Below, in pieces: positions 8,362-18,597 of a stretch of 64,000 nucleotides of DNA. The first letter of the stretch is position 1. Each line of letters starts with the position of its first letter. Source of the DNA: Pseudomonadota bacterium (GTDB lineage Bacteria; Pseudomonadota; Gammaproteobacteria; Burkholderiales; Rhodocyclaceae). A model generated the notes under the pieces. The model was not told the origin of the DNA, searched no databases, and worked only from the letters and a program-made list of their open reading frames with translations. The stretch lies in assembly GCA_018240785.1 (NCBI GenBank), contig JAFEFC010000027.1, positions 1 through 64,000 on the forward strand. The letters are read 5' to 3'. The translations under genes were made by a program, and so were the position numbers.

Positions 8362-9033
8362 TTATGTCCCGTCCGGCCCGGATGCGACAGCCTGCCCGGT
8401 GTGATCCGGCGCATCAGCGCTGTCGGCAAGGGGTGGCAGCAGCCGCTGCAGGTGGCCCAGCAGGCGCTCGCCCGCGCCGGCCACCGTCTCGGCGACGCCG
8501 AAATCCTTCATCTGTATGGTGCGCAGGCCTTCGTAGCCGCAGGGGTTGATCCAGGTGAACGGGGTCAGGTCCATGTCCACGTTCAGGCTCAGGCCGTGAT
8601 AGCTGCAGCCGCTGCGCACGCGCAGGCCGAGGGCGGCGATCTTGTCGCCGCCGATGTAGACGCCGGGCGCGCCCTCCTTGCGCTGCGCCGCCAGTCCGTA
8701 GTCGGCCAGGGTGTCGATGATGGCCTGCTCCATCAGCGTGACCAGCTCACGCACCTTCAGGCGTCGGCGCGGCAGGTCGATCAGCAGATAGGCGACGAGC
8801 TGGCCGGGGCCGTGGTAGGTGATCTGGCCGCCGCGGTCGATCTGCACCAGCGGAATGCCGGCAGGGTTCTGCAGCAGGTGTTCGGGGCGGCCCGCCTGCC
8901 CCAGGGTGTAGACCGGCGGATGTTCCAGCAGCCAGATCTCGTCGGCGGTGTCGTTGCCGCGCTGCGCGGTGAAGGCGCGCATCGCCTCGAGCGCCGGCGC
9001 GTACTCCACGCGGCCGAGGCGCTTGACGATCAC
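8362..9033 (-). CDS. lipB: octanoyltransferase LipB
   Basis: A 223-residue protein that moves octanoate from acyl carrier protein to lipoyl domains, the step before LipA. The family signature [20 protein letters not shown] sits at about residues 67-86. The catalytic pair is Lys131 (GGDKIAALG) and Cys165 (WINPCGY). The start overlaps the stop of the ybeD-like gene by 4 bp, so the two are translationally coupled. The last 30 residues (Pro/Ala/Asp-rich) extend past the usual end of the domain. Confidence 0.97.
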   Translation of the reverse strand: MIVKRLGRVEYAPALEAMRAFTAQRGNDTADEIWLLEHPPVYTLGQAGRPEHLLQNPAGIPLVQIDRGGQITYHGPGQLVAYLLIDLPRRRLKVRELVTLMEQAIIDTLADYGLAAQRKEGAPGVYIGGDKIAALGLRVRSGCSYHGLSLNVDMDLTPFTWINPCGYEGLRTIQMKDFGVAETVAGAGERLLGHLQRLLPPLADSADAPDHTGQAVASGPDGT

Positions 9034-9305
9034 AGCACCACCTTGACCATGGGGTGCGAGGTCAGCGCACGGTACAGGTTGTCGACCTGCTCCTGCGACA
9101 CCGCGCGGAAGGTGCAGGTGACGGCGAGGTAGTTGCCCTTGCTGGAGGGGCGCATCTCCATCGTCGCCGCGTCGAAATCGGGCGCATGCACCAGCACGAC
9201 TTCCAGCACCGCCTGGGCGAAGCCGTCGACGCGCGCGCCCATGATCTTGATCGGGAAGTCGCAGGGAAATTCCAGCAGGGTCTGGCGGGATTGGGGTTCA
9301 GCCAC
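9030..9305 (-). CDS. ybeD: YbeD-like DUF493 protein
   Basis: A 91-residue protein of the DUF493/YbeD family, a small ACT-like alpha/beta fold of unknown molecular role ([41 protein letters not shown]). In many proteobacteria it sits between dacA and lipB, exactly as here, with a 4-bp overlap to lipB and an 8-bp overlap with the aminotransferase upstream. This linkage suggests a shared transcript. It has no catalytic motif. Confidence 0.9.
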   Translation of the reverse strand: MAEPQSRQTLLEFPCDFPIKIMGARVDGFAQAVLEVVLVHAPDFDAATMEMRPSSKGNYLAVTCTFRAVSQEQVDNLYRALTSHPMVKVVL

Positions 9306-10158
9306 TTCTCATCACCGTGTCTTTGAATTCCTGGTACCAGGCGTAGAGCTGCCGGCCGACCGGGCCGGGCTTGCCGCTTCCCACCGGGCGGCCGTCGAGC
9401 GTGGTGATCGGCAGCACTTCCTTGGGCGAGGAGCACATCAGCAGTTCGTCGGCGCTGCGCACCTCGGCCTCGAGGATCTCGCGCACTTCATGCGGCAGGC
9501 CGTGGCGGGCGGCGAGCTCGAGCACCACGTCGTAGGTGACGCCGGGCAGCATCAGGTGGCTGTTGGGCGGCACGCGCAGCACGCCATCCTTGACCACGAA
9601 GATGCTGGAGGCGGCGCCTTCGGTCAGGAAGCCGTCGCGGAACAGGATGGTCTCGGTGCAGCCCTGGTCCACCGCGAGCTGGCGCAGCAGGCAGTTGGCC
9701 AGCAGCGACACCGTCTTGAGGTCGCAGCGCAGCCAGCGGAAATCCGCCGCGCTGACCGCACCGACGCCGGCCTCGCGTTCGCGCTCGCCGGGCGTGACGA
9801 GCGGCTCGCTCATCAGGAACACGGTGGGCGCCACCGCCGGCGACGGGAAGGCCTGGTTGCGCCGCGCATCCACGCCGCGGCTGACGTGCAGATAGACGCC
9901 CTGGTCGGCCGGCTCGTTGCGGGCGATGACTTCGCTCACCATCGCCGCCCACTCGTCCGCGCGGTGCGGATTGGGCAGGCGGATCGCCGCCAGCGTGCGC
10001 TCGAGCCGGCGCAGGTGCTCGGCCAGCCGGAAAGGCTTGCGCGAATACACCGGAATGACCTCGTAGGCGCCGTCGCCGAACAGGAAGCTGCGGTCCATCG
10101 GCGACACGCGGGCGTCCGCCAGCGGCAGGTAGGTTCCGTCGAGGTAGCAGATGCTCAT
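9298..10158 (-). CDS. dat: D-amino acid aminotransferase (class IV)
   Basis: A 286-residue fold-type IV PLP enzyme interconverting D-alanine/2-oxoacid and D-glutamate/pyruvate, feeding D-amino acids to peptidoglycan. The start at 10158 (MSICYLDG) has GGAG upstream. Visible are the N-terminal signature DRSFLFGDGAYEVI, the PLP lysine K148 (DLKTVSLLAN), ETILFRDGFLTEGAASSIFVV for phosphate contacts, and SSPKEVLPI near the C-terminus. A branched-chain aminotransferase is the main alternative, but the neighbours (carboxypeptidase, RlpA, elongasome) support a D-amino acid enzyme. Confidence 0.88.
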   Translation of the reverse strand: MSICYLDGTYLPLADARVSPMDRSFLFGDGAYEVIPVYSRKPFRLAEHLRRLERTLAAIRLPNPHRADEWAAMVSEVIARNEPADQGVYLHVSRGVDARRNQAFPSPAVAPTVFLMSEPLVTPGEREREAGVGAVSAADFRWLRCDLKTVSLLANCLLRQLAVDQGCTETILFRDGFLTEGAASSIFVVKDGVLRVPPNSHLMLPGVTYDVVLELAARHGLPHEVREILEAEVRSADELLMCSSPKEVLPITTLDGRPVGSGKPGPVGRQLYAWYQEFKDTVMRSG

Positions 10159-10214
10159 GGGAGGCTCCACGGCGCCGGTGATCCCGAGTTCCGTCCGTTG
10201 CGGACCGGCAGGGG

Positions 10215-11345
10215 TCAGAGGCTCTTGAACCACATCACGATGGCGTCCCACAGGCGGCCGAAGAAGCCGGCCACCGGCACGTCCTGCAGGGCCACCACAG
10301 GATATTCCCCGAGCGGCTTGCCGTCGAGGCTGAGCTTGAGCGTGCCGATGCGCTGGCCGCGCTCCAGCGGCGCGACGAGCGGCTGCTGGCTCTCGACCGT
10401 GGATTGGACCTTGGCTGCCGCATCCTTGGGCAGCGACAGCATCAGGTCGCTGGTGAAGCCGGCGCCCACTTCGTTGGCCTTGCCCTTCCATACGCGGAAC
10501 TGCGACAGCGCCTGGTCGGCGGAATACAGCTTCACCGTGTCGTAGAACTGGAAGCCGAAGTTCAGCAGCTTCAGCGACTCCTGCGCACGCACGGTGTCGG
10601 AGCTGGCACCGAGCACCACCGAGATCAGGCGGCGCGGGCCGCGCAGCGCGGACGACACCAGGCAGTAGCCGGCCGCCGCGGTGTGGCCGGTCTTCATGCC
10701 GTCGACCGTGGGGTCGAGGTACAGCAGGCGGTTGCGGTTGGGCTGGGTGATGCCGTTGTAGGTGTAGGCCTTCATCGAATACAGGCTGGCGTACTCCTGC
10801 GGGTAGTCGCGGATGATGGCAGAGGCGAGCTTGGCCAGGTCACGCGCGGTCGTGTAGAGCTGCGGATCGGGCAGGCCGTTGGAGTTGGTGAAATGGGTGT
10901 TGGTCATCCCCAGGCGCTGGGCCTCGCGGTTCATCAGCGCGGCGAAGGCTTCCTCGCTGCCGGCGATGAGTTCGGCGAGCGCGACGCAGGCGTCGTTGCC
11001 CGACTGCACGATCACGCCGCGGATCAGCTCCTGCACCGTCACCGGCTTCAGCGGCTCGATGAACATGCGCGAGCCTTCCATGCGCCAGGCCTTCTCCGAC
11101 ACCGGCACCGTCTGGTCCGGCGTGATGGTGCCGGCCTTCAGCGCGGCGAAGGTCAGGTAGGCGGTCATCAGCTTGGTGAGCGACGCCGGCTCGATGCGGG
11201 CGTCGGGGTCCTTTTCGGCCAGCACCTGGCCGGTGGCGTGGTCGACGAGAACCCACGCCCGGGCGGCGAGCGCCGGCGGCGGCACCTGTTGCGCAAGGGC
11301 AGTGAACGAGAACAGGGAAATCAGCAGGGCAATGACGAAACGCAT
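10215..11345 (-). CDS. dacA: D-alanyl-D-alanine carboxypeptidase (PBP5/6 type)
   Basis: A 376-residue low-molecular-weight penicillin-binding protein that trims the terminal D-Ala of peptidoglycan pentapeptides. A signal peptide (MRFVIALLISLFSFTALAQ) is followed by the transpeptidase fold with S55LTK, S115GN and K218TG in the expected order. The PBP5 C-terminal beta domain comes next, and then an amphipathic tail (FFGRLWDAIVMWFKSL) that should anchor it on the outer face of the inner membrane. The length is normal. Confidence 0.96.
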   Translation of the reverse strand: MRFVIALLISLFSFTALAQQVPPPALAARAWVLVDHATGQVLAEKDPDARIEPASLTKLMTAYLTFAALKAGTITPDQTVPVSEKAWRMEGSRMFIEPLKPVTVQELIRGVIVQSGNDACVALAELIAGSEEAFAALMNREAQRLGMTNTHFTNSNGLPDPQLYTTARDLAKLASAIIRDYPQEYASLYSMKAYTYNGITQPNRNRLLYLDPTVDGMKTGHTAAAGYCLVSSALRGPRRLISVVLGASSDTVRAQESLKLLNFGFQFYDTVKLYSADQALSQFRVWKGKANEVGAGFTSDLMLSLPKDAAAKVQSTVESQQPLVAPLERGQRIGTLKLSLDGKPLGEYPVVALQDVPVAGFFGRLWDAIVMWFKSL

Positions 11346-11423
11346 GGGAAAAACCTGGGGGAAGAAGAGGACTGCGGTGAGGCAGGGCCCGAATTATAGG
11401 GCGCGAGACGAACAGGGACCGGA

Positions 11424-11444
11424 GATGAAAGGCTTTGTTTCATC
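11424..11444. other. short hairpin between rlpA and dacA
   Basis: A 7-bp perfect inverted repeat (GATGAAA at 11424-11430, TTTCATC at 11438-11444) with a 7-base loop, in the 137-bp gap between rlpA and dacA. On either strand it lacks a long T run directly after the stem, so it is a poor intrinsic terminator. It may attenuate or process the envelope-operon transcript. Confidence 0.3.
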
Positions 11445-11482
11445 CCTCCCGCCGCATGATACCGATTTGATGCTGCAATGCA

Positions 11483-12520
11483 TCAACGAATGACCACGAA
11501 GGGTTTGAGCTTGAGCCTGTCGCCCATGCTGGCCGCCGCGGCCTTCGCCTCCTCGACCGTGGCATAGGGGCCGGCATGCAACTGGAAGCGGTCGCCGCTG
11601 GGAATCAGCTCGACACGCTCGGCGAACGCGGAGGCCTCCTCGCGCACCGTGGCATGGAAGCTCTCGGCATTGACGCGCGACGCGAAGGCGCCCAGTTGCA
11701 GGTAGATGCCGCCGCCGCTTGCCGACGGCAGCGGCGGCGCGAGGCTGGCCACCGCCTCGGCCTTGCGCCCGGGCGCCTGCGGCGGACCGGCGCGTCCCCT
11801 GATCGGCGGCACCGGCTTTGCGGAGGCGACAAGGGGGACCTCGTCGGTGAGGATCTGCTCCACCTCGACATCGGCGCTGCCCGCATTGACGTAGCCGAGC
11901 TTGTACGCCGCGGCGTAGGACAGGTCGATGACGCGTCCCTTGTGGAAAGGGCCGCGGTCGTTGATGCGCACCACGACCGAGCGGCCGTTGCCCAGGTGCG
12001 TGACGCGCGCATAGCTCGGGATGGGCAGCGTCGGGTGCGCCGCGGTCATCGAGTACATGTCGTAAGGCTCGCCGCTGGACGTCGCATTGCCGTGGAACTG
12101 GCGCCCGTACCAGCTCGCCCGACCCTGCTCGCGCCAGGGCGCGATGCGCGTCTGCGGCACGTAGCTCTGGCCGAGCACGCTGTATGGGCGGTTGGCAAAG
12201 CGGTGCAGCGGCTCGGCGCGGGGCTCGGGATCGGGAATGTCCGCGAGATTGCCGGGGATGTCGTCGCCCGGGCCATCGTTCTGGTAGTAGCCCCCACCGC
12301 GCCGCGCCGCGCGCGTCGCGGCGGACGACTTGCCCGGCATTTCGGGAATGGTGAGGTGGGCGTCGGCTCCGCCCGTCGGCGGGGTCGCAGTGGTGCCGCA
12401 GGCAGAGAGCAATGCAGCCGCGGCAAGGCCGGCCAGCGGCGATGCTCCACTCCGCCACGGCGACCGCACGCCGGCCAGGGCGGCGGCAGTCGGACGGTCT
12501 GGGCGGCTGTCGGGCTTCAT
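11483..12520 (-). CDS. rlpA: RlpA-like septal ring lytic transglycosylase lipoprotein
   Basis: A 345-residue outer-membrane lipoprotein with a lipobox LSAC at about residues 38-41. It has a double-psi beta-barrel at about 110-205 with the catalytic-type sequences GRASWYGRQFHGNATSSGEPYD-like and INDRGPFHKGRVIDLSYAA, a linker, and a C-terminal SPOR domain (about 268-343, YLQLGAFASRVNAESF) that binds denuded glycan at the septum. RlpA cleaves naked glycan strands. The gene lies 16 bp downstream of rodA in the usual mrdA-rodA-rlpA-dacA order. Confidence 0.95.
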   Translation of the reverse strand: MKPDSRPDRPTAAALAGVRSPWRSGASPLAGLAAAALLSACGTTATPPTGGADAHLTIPEMPGKSSAATRAARRGGGYYQNDGPGDDIPGNLADIPDPEPRAEPLHRFANRPYSVLGQSYVPQTRIAPWREQGRASWYGRQFHGNATSSGEPYDMYSMTAAHPTLPIPSYARVTHLGNGRSVVVRINDRGPFHKGRVIDLSYAAAYKLGYVNAGSADVEVEQILTDEVPLVASAKPVPPIRGRAGPPQAPGRKAEAVASLAPPLPSASGGGIYLQLGAFASRVNAESFHATVREEASAFAERVELIPSGDRFQLHAGPYATVEEAKAAAASMGDRLKLKPFVVIR

Positions 12521-12536
12521 TGCGGCAAGGGCGGGC

Positions 12537-13679
12537 TCAGGTCTGCTTGGAGATGCGGCTGCGCTGGATGCTCATGAGGATCCCGACACCGAGACAGAGC
12601 GTGACGAGCGCAGTTCCCCCGTAGCTGATGAAGGGCAGCGGCACCCCCACCACCGGCAGGATGCCGCTCACCATACCCATGTTCACGAAGGCATAGGTGA
12701 AAAAGATCATCGTTATCGCGCCGCCCAGCAGCCGCGTGCCCAGCGTCGGCGCCACCAGCGCGATGTGGAAGCCGCGCACCAGCAGCAGCAGGTAGGTGGC
12801 AAGCAGGACCAGCGTGCCGACCAGCCCGAACTCCTCGGAAAGCACGGCAAAGATGAAATCGGTGTGGCGCTCGGGCAGGAAGGACAGGTGGGTCTGGGTG
12901 CCGTTCTGCCAGCCCTTGCCGGTGATGCCGCCCGAGCCGATGGCGATCGTCGACTGGATGATGTGGAAGCCCTTGCCGAGCGGATCCTGCGTCGGGTCGA
13001 GCAGCGTGCACACACGATGCTTCTGGTATTCGCGCATCACCTTCCAGTCCACGTCGGGCTGGCAGATGGTGTCGCCGAAGGCGACGATGGAACCGATGCC
13101 GACGATGCCCACCAGCGCCACCGGCACGATCAGCTTCCAGCTCAGGCCGGCGAAGAAGATCACGTAGAACCCGGCCGCCGCCACCAGCACGCTGGTGCCC
13201 AGGTCGGGCTGGACCAGGATCAGGCCGACGGGCACGACCAGCATCAGCCCGGCCACGATGAACTCGCGCAGGCCGATGCGCCCCTCGCGTTGCTGGAAGA
13301 ACCAGGCCAGCATCAGCGGCATCGCGATCTTCATCAGCTCGGAGGGCTGGATGCGGGTGACGCCGATGTCCAGCCAGCGGCGCGCACCCTTCGATACCTC
13401 GCCGAAGAGATCCACTCCGACCAGCAGCACGGTGCCGAGCAGGTAAAGCGGCAAGGCCATGCCGAGCAGGCGCTGCGGCGGAATGGCCGCCACCACCCAC
13501 ATCGTCATCAGCGCGATGGCGCCGTGCAGCAACTGGGAATCGAGGCGCTCGGGCGAAGCGCTGCCCATGATCACCAGCGCATAGCCCATGAGCGTCAGCA
13601 GCACCAGCAGCAGGACGGGATCGAGCGCGCGCAGCAACCTGCGCACCACCTCGAGCAGATGCACGGAGTAATCGCTCAT
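12537..13679 (-). CDS. rodA: peptidoglycan glycosyltransferase RodA
   Basis: A 380-residue SEDS-family polymerase with about ten membrane helices. It polymerises lipid II in the elongasome together with PBP2. SEDS signatures seen include DLFGEVSKGARRWLDIG, RIQPSELMKIAMPLMLAWFF (in parts) and the late loop HTDFIFAVLSEEFGLVG, plus GVPLPFISYGGTALVT near the end. The N-terminal cytoplasmic stretch is about 15 residues. Its start overlaps the mrdA stop by 4 bp, so polymerase and transpeptidase are translationally coupled. Confidence 0.96.
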   Translation of the reverse strand: MSDYSVHLLEVVRRLLRALDPVLLLVLLTLMGYALVIMGSASPERLDSQLLHGAIALMTMWVVAAIPPQRLLGMALPLYLLGTVLLVGVDLFGEVSKGARRWLDIGVTRIQPSELMKIAMPLMLAWFFQQREGRIGLREFIVAGLMLVVPVGLILVQPDLGTSVLVAAAGFYVIFFAGLSWKLIVPVALVGIVGIGSIVAFGDTICQPDVDWKVMREYQKHRVCTLLDPTQDPLGKGFHIIQSTIAIGSGGITGKGWQNGTQTHLSFLPERHTDFIFAVLSEEFGLVGTLVLLATYLLLLVRGFHIALVAPTLGTRLLGGAITMIFFTYAFVNMGMVSGILPVVGVPLPFISYGGTALVTLCLGVGILMSIQRSRISKQT

Positions 13680-15565
13680 TCGTCGCTCTCCACGGCGTCG
13701 GCGTCCTCGTCCGCGGGCTGGTCGGCACGGCTCTTCAGCAGGTGGTAGTCGATCACCCGGCGCGCGATCGGCGCCGCCGACTGCGCGCCGAAGCCGCCGT
13801 TCTCCACCAGCACGGCGAGCGCGATCTTCGGCTTGTCGGCCGGCGCGTAGGCGATGAACCAGGAATGGTCGCGCAGGCGCTCGCTGACGCGCCCTTCGAC
13901 GTACTTGCCGCCCTTCAGCGAGAACACCTGCGCGGTGCCGGTCTTGCCGCCGACCTCGTAGGGGGCGCCGCGGAAGGCGCGCGCGCCGGTGCCCGACTTG
14001 TTCACGTCGACCATCGCCGAGCGCACCGCTGCCACATGCGCCGGGTTGAGGGAGATCGTGCGCAGCGGCTCGGGCGCCACCGGGCGTTTCACGCCGTGGG
14101 CGTCAAGCACGTTGCGCACCAGATGCGGCCGGAACAGCTTGCCGTCATTGACGACCGCCGCCAGCGCGTTGGCGAGCTGCACCGGGGTGTAGGCGTTGTA
14201 GCCCTGGCCGATGCCCACCGAGATCGTCTCGCCGCCATACCAGCGCTGCAGCTCGGCTTTGCGGAAGCGCTTCCTCTTCCACTCGGGCGATGGCAGCACG
14301 CCTTCCGCCTCGCCCGGCAGGTCGATGCCGGTGCGCGCGCCGAAGCCCAGCGGCCCCATGAAGCCGGCAATGGCGTCGATGCCGAGATCGTTGGCAAGCT
14401 GGTAGTAGAAGGTGTTGCACGACACGACGATGGACTTGTGGATGTCCACCATGCCGTGACCACCGACCCTGTCGTCCATGAAGCGGTGGCCGCCGAAGTT
14501 GAAGTAGCCCGGATCGGCCATCGCGTAGCCCAGCGTGCGCTTGCCGGTGGTGAGGCCGGCCAGCGCCATGAAGGGCTTGAAGGTCGAGCCCGGCGGATAG
14601 GCGGAGAAGATCGCGCGATTGAGCAGCGGATGGTCGGGCGAGTCGTTGAGCTCCTTCCAGTCCTGCGTCGAGATGCCTTCGACGAAGAGGTTGGGATCGA
14701 AGGTCGGCGTCGATACCAGCGCCAGCACGCCCCCCGTCTCCGGCTCGATCGCGACCAGCGCGCCACGGCGCTTGCCGAAAGCCGCTTCAGCCACCTTCTG
14801 CAGCTCGATGTCGAGCGTCAGCTCGAGGTCGCTGCCGGGCACGGCAGGCGAGCGCGCCAGCGCCCTCACCGCGCGGCCGCCGGCGTTCACCTCGACCTGC
14901 TCGAAGCCGGTCTGGCCATGCAGCTCGGCCTCGTACGACTGCTCCAGCCCCGCCTTGCCGATGTATTCCGAGCCGCGATAGTTGGCGGTTTCGCCGCGCT
15001 CCTCGATGCGATCGACGTCGCGCTGGTTGATGCGGCCGATGTAGCCGATGATGTGCGACGCCGTCGCTCCCAGCGGATAGTCGCGGAACAGGCGCGCCTG
15101 CACTTCGACGCCCGGGAAGCGATAGCGCTGGGCGACGAAGCGCGCGACCTCCTCGTCGCTGAGACGGGTACGGATCGGGACGCTGTCGAAGTTGCGGCTT
15201 TCCTCGAGGATCTTGCGGAAACGGCGCCGGTCGCGCGGCTCGATGGGGACGATCTCCGAGAGTCCGTCTATCGTCGCTTCCAGGTCCCCGACGCGCGACG
15301 GAGTGATCTCCAGCGTGTATGCGGCATAGTTGCGCGCCAGCACGACGCCGTTGCGGTCCACGATGGTGCCGCGCTTGGGCACGGTGGGCAGCAGGGCGAT
15401 GCGGTTGTCTTCGGCGCGGGTCAGGTAGTAATCGTGCCGCTTCACCTGCAGGTAGTAGAAGCGCAAGGCGAGCAGGCCGAAACAGACGAGCACGAACAGC
15501 GCAGCCACAGCGACGCGGCGGCGGAAGCGCGCGCTGTCCTGGTCGGGAGTGCGGAATTCGGCCAT
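13676..15565 (-). CDS. mrdA: penicillin-binding protein 2 (elongation transpeptidase)
   Basis: A 629-residue class B PBP with start at 15565 (MAEFRTPDQ). A single membrane anchor lies at about residues 17-38, then the pedestal domain, then the transpeptidase domain with SXXK in PPGSTFKPFM, SXN in VSCNTFYYQL, and KTGTAQ. It crosslinks the glycan made by RodA during side-wall growth. The long open frame extends upstream through mreD, but homology begins at MAEF. It lies 11 bp after mreD and overlaps rodA by 4 bp. Confidence 0.96.
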   Translation of the reverse strand: MAEFRTPDQDSARFRRRVAVAALFVLVCFGLLALRFYYLQVKRHDYYLTRAEDNRIALLPTVPKRGTIVDRNGVVLARNYAAYTLEITPSRVGDLEATIDGLSEIVPIEPRDRRRFRKILEESRNFDSVPIRTRLSDEEVARFVAQRYRFPGVEVQARLFRDYPLGATASHIIGYIGRINQRDVDRIEERGETANYRGSEYIGKAGLEQSYEAELHGQTGFEQVEVNAGGRAVRALARSPAVPGSDLELTLDIELQKVAEAAFGKRRGALVAIEPETGGVLALVSTPTFDPNLFVEGISTQDWKELNDSPDHPLLNRAIFSAYPPGSTFKPFMALAGLTTGKRTLGYAMADPGYFNFGGHRFMDDRVGGHGMVDIHKSIVVSCNTFYYQLANDLGIDAIAGFMGPLGFGARTGIDLPGEAEGVLPSPEWKRKRFRKAELQRWYGGETISVGIGQGYNAYTPVQLANALAAVVNDGKLFRPHLVRNVLDAHGVKRPVAPEPLRTISLNPAHVAAVRSAMVDVNKSGTGARAFRGAPYEVGGKTGTAQVFSLKGGKYVEGRVSERLRDHSWFIAYAPADKPKIALAVLVENGGFGAQSAAPIARRVIDYHLLKSRADQPADEDADAVESDE

Positions 15566-15576
15566 CGGCGCGGCGC

Positions 15577-16098
15577 TCAGATCGGCCGGTTGTCGTCGCG
15601 TTCGACCGGCTGGAACTGCGGCAGCAGCAGCAGGTAGGTGAGCGGCACCCACAGCAGCAGGCTGGTGAAGCTCGACAGGAAGTACGACCAGCCGGGGAAC
15701 TCCGCCCCGGCGATCATGCGCACCACCACCATCAGCACCTGCGACGCCAGCAGCATGGGCAGCACGTGCAGCGCCTGCTGCAGCGGCGGGAACCACATCA
15801 GCCGGCGCGCGAGGCCATTGACCAGGTAGGCCAGCACCACGTAGGCCAGCGCATGTTGCCCGAGCGCGGCGCCGAGGCCGACGTCGACGAGCAGGCCGAA
15901 GACGAAGCCGGTGCCCATGCCGATGCGCAGCGGCTCGCGGATGCACCAGACGGCCAGCACCAGCGCCACCCAGTCTGGCACGCCAGGCGTGCGTCCGGTC
16001 GGGATGTATTCCAGACCGAGCGCGACGAACAGGCTCAGGTAGATGAACCAGCCCTTGGCCGGCAGCAGGATGCGGCTGGATCGATTACTCGGCTGCAT
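15577..16098 (-). CDS. mreD: rod shape-determining protein MreD
   Basis: A 173-residue integral membrane protein with about five helices and almost no soluble part (GWFIYLSLFVALGLEYIPTG; YVVLAYLVNGLARRLMWFP). It partners MreC and links the MreB filament to the wall synthases. It lies 3 bp after mreC, and 11 bp before mrdA. The length and order mreB-mreC-mreD-mrdA are canonical. Confidence 0.94.
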   Translation of the reverse strand: MQPSNRSSRILLPAKGWFIYLSLFVALGLEYIPTGRTPGVPDWVALVLAVWCIREPLRIGMGTGFVFGLLVDVGLGAALGQHALAYVVLAYLVNGLARRLMWFPPLQQALHVLPMLLASQVLMVVVRMIAGAEFPGWSYFLSSFTSLLLWVPLTYLLLLPQFQPVERDDNRPI

Positions 16099-16101
16099 GG
16101 C

Positions 16102-16998
16102 TCAGCGCCCCTTACCCTTCTTCTTTTCCACCGGCGGCGCGGGCGCGGGCGGAGCCGGCGGCAAGTCCACGCGGCCGATCACCAGCACCTGCATGCTGCG
16201 CTCCACGCCGGCGAGCGGCTCGCACACGATGCCGGCAAAGGCATCGCCCTCGCGGTCCACCGAGACAACGGTGGCCACCGGCAGCCCGGGCACGAAGACG
16301 CCGTCCAGCCCCGACGTCACCAGGCGGTCGCCCGGCTGAATGTCGGCCGAGCCGATCACGAAGCGCATTTCCAGGCGACCCTGGCCGACGCCGAACAGCA
16401 CCCCACGCAGGCCGTTGCGCTCGACCTGAACGGGGATGGCCTGGTTGCGGTCGGTGAGCAGCGTCACCTCCGACTGCACCGGAAACACCCGCGTCACCTG
16501 GCCGATCACGCCGCCCGCGTCCACCACTGCAAGGCCGGGCTCGATGCCCTGCTGCGCGCCGCGATCGAGGATGACCTTGCGCGCGAACGGGTCGGGGGCG
16601 TTGTACAGGATGTCGGCGGCGATGCTGCGCGTCTGCACGCGCTGCGCCATCTCGAGCAGCTTGCGCAGATGAGCGTTTTCCTGCTGCAGCAGTTCATAGC
16701 GCAGCAGGCGCTCGCCCGAACCAAGCTGCTGGCGGCGCAGTTCGGCGTTGTCGCGCTGCACTTCGACCAGGGTGGCGAAATACACCGATGCATTGCGCAC
16801 CACGTCGGCCGGCGTCGCCGCCGCCATCTGCAGTGGATAGGTGACCACCGACATCGCGTGCCGGAACACTTCCAGGTAGCGAAAGCGCAGGTCCGACACC
16901 AGCATCGCCAGGCACACGCTGACGAAAAGCATCAGGCGCACCAGCGGTGCCGGTCCGCGCCGGAAGATCGGAGGCGGCTTGTGGCCGACGAGGGACAT
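16102..16998 (-). CDS. mreC: rod shape-determining protein MreC
   Basis: A 298-residue bitopic protein: a short cytoplasmic N-terminus, a membrane helix at about residues 23-41, a coiled coil at about 70-110 (ELRRQQLGSGERLLRYELLQ) and the double beta-barrel MreC core to about 280 (GVIGQVTRVFPVQSEVTLLT). The tail is Pro/Ala-rich then basic. It dimerises in the periplasm and activates PBP2. It is 59 bp downstream of mreB, in the mreBCD order. Confidence 0.95.
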   Translation of the reverse strand: MSLVGHKPPPIFRRGPAPLVRLMLFVSVCLAMLVSDLRFRYLEVFRHAMSVVTYPLQMAAATPADVVRNASVYFATLVEVQRDNAELRRQQLGSGERLLRYELLQQENAHLRKLLEMAQRVQTRSIAADILYNAPDPFARKVILDRGAQQGIEPGLAVVDAGGVIGQVTRVFPVQSEVTLLTDRNQAIPVQVERNGLRGVLFGVGQGRLEMRFVIGSADIQPGDRLVTSGLDGVFVPGLPVATVVSVDREGDAFAGIVCEPLAGVERSMQVLVIGRVDLPPAPPAPAPPVEKKKGKGR

Positions 16999-17057
16999 CG
17001 GAGGGATCCGGGATCAGCGCGTCGCCGGCACGCGCCGGCGATGAAGGCTCGGGCCGC

Positions 17058-18200
<1,143 letters not shown>

Positions 18201-18201
18201 T

Positions 18202-18226
18202 TATGATAACCTACAAACCTTTGTAG
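18202..18226. promoter_or_regulatory. promoter element and palindrome between mreB and gatC
   Basis: A TATGAT hexamer at 18202-18207 could be the -10 of the gatC promoter. Four bases further on is a perfect palindrome with 7-bp arms, CTACAAA-CC-TTTGTAG (18211-18226), at the place where transcription of gatC would begin and 23 bp before its ATG. As DNA it could bind a dimeric regulator; as RNA it would be a tight hairpin near the 5' end. Confidence 0.4.
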
Positions 18227-18248
18227 ACTCAGCAGGTTTTGTTACCTC

Positions 18249-18536
18249 ATGTCGCTGTCCAACGAACAGGTCGGGCACATCGCCCGCCTCGCGCGCATCG
18301 CGCTCACCGGCGCTGAAATCGAATCCACCCGCGCCAAGCTCAACGACATCTTTGCGCTGATCGAGCAGATGCAGGCAGTCGACACCACCGGCGTGGCGCC
18401 GATGAGCCATCCGCAGGAACTCGCCACCCGCCTGCGGCCCGATGTCGTCACCGAGACCGACCGCCGCGAAGCCTTCCAGAAGATCGCGCCGCAGACCGAA
18501 GCCGGGCTCTACCTCGTGCCCAAAGTCATCGAATGA
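18249..18536 (+). CDS. gatC: aspartyl/glutamyl-tRNA amidotransferase subunit C
   Basis: A 95-residue GatC. It wraps around GatA and stabilises the GatCAB complex that converts Asp-tRNA(Asn) and Glu-tRNA(Gln) to Asn- and Gln-tRNA. The family pattern is clear: [16 protein letters not shown] at the N-terminus, then the helix-loop [20 protein letters not shown], and [20 protein letters not shown]. It is first in the gat operon and 61 bp from gatA. Confidence 0.96.
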   Translation: MSLSNEQVGHIARLARIALTGAEIESTRAKLNDIFALIEQMQAVDTTGVAPMSHPQELATRLRPDVVTETDRREAFQKIAPQTEAGLYLVPKVIE

Positions 18537-18597
18537 AGTCCGTGCGGGCGCCGGCCACCTGATTGCGCCGGCTCCGCGCCCCACCACCGCCGACACC

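Noticed and set aside
11424-11444. Intrinsic terminator between rlpA and dacA
   Set aside because: The stem is followed by CC-rich sequence on one side and CC/TCTCC on the other, not by a T run, so it is listed only as a hairpin.
13742-15637. A plus-strand open frame of more than 600 codons opposite mrdA
   Set aside because: It is antisense to a well-supported PBP2 gene with all catalytic motifs; long shadow frames are normal in DNA this rich in GC. Its translation is rich in Arg, His, Ala and Gly without any domain.
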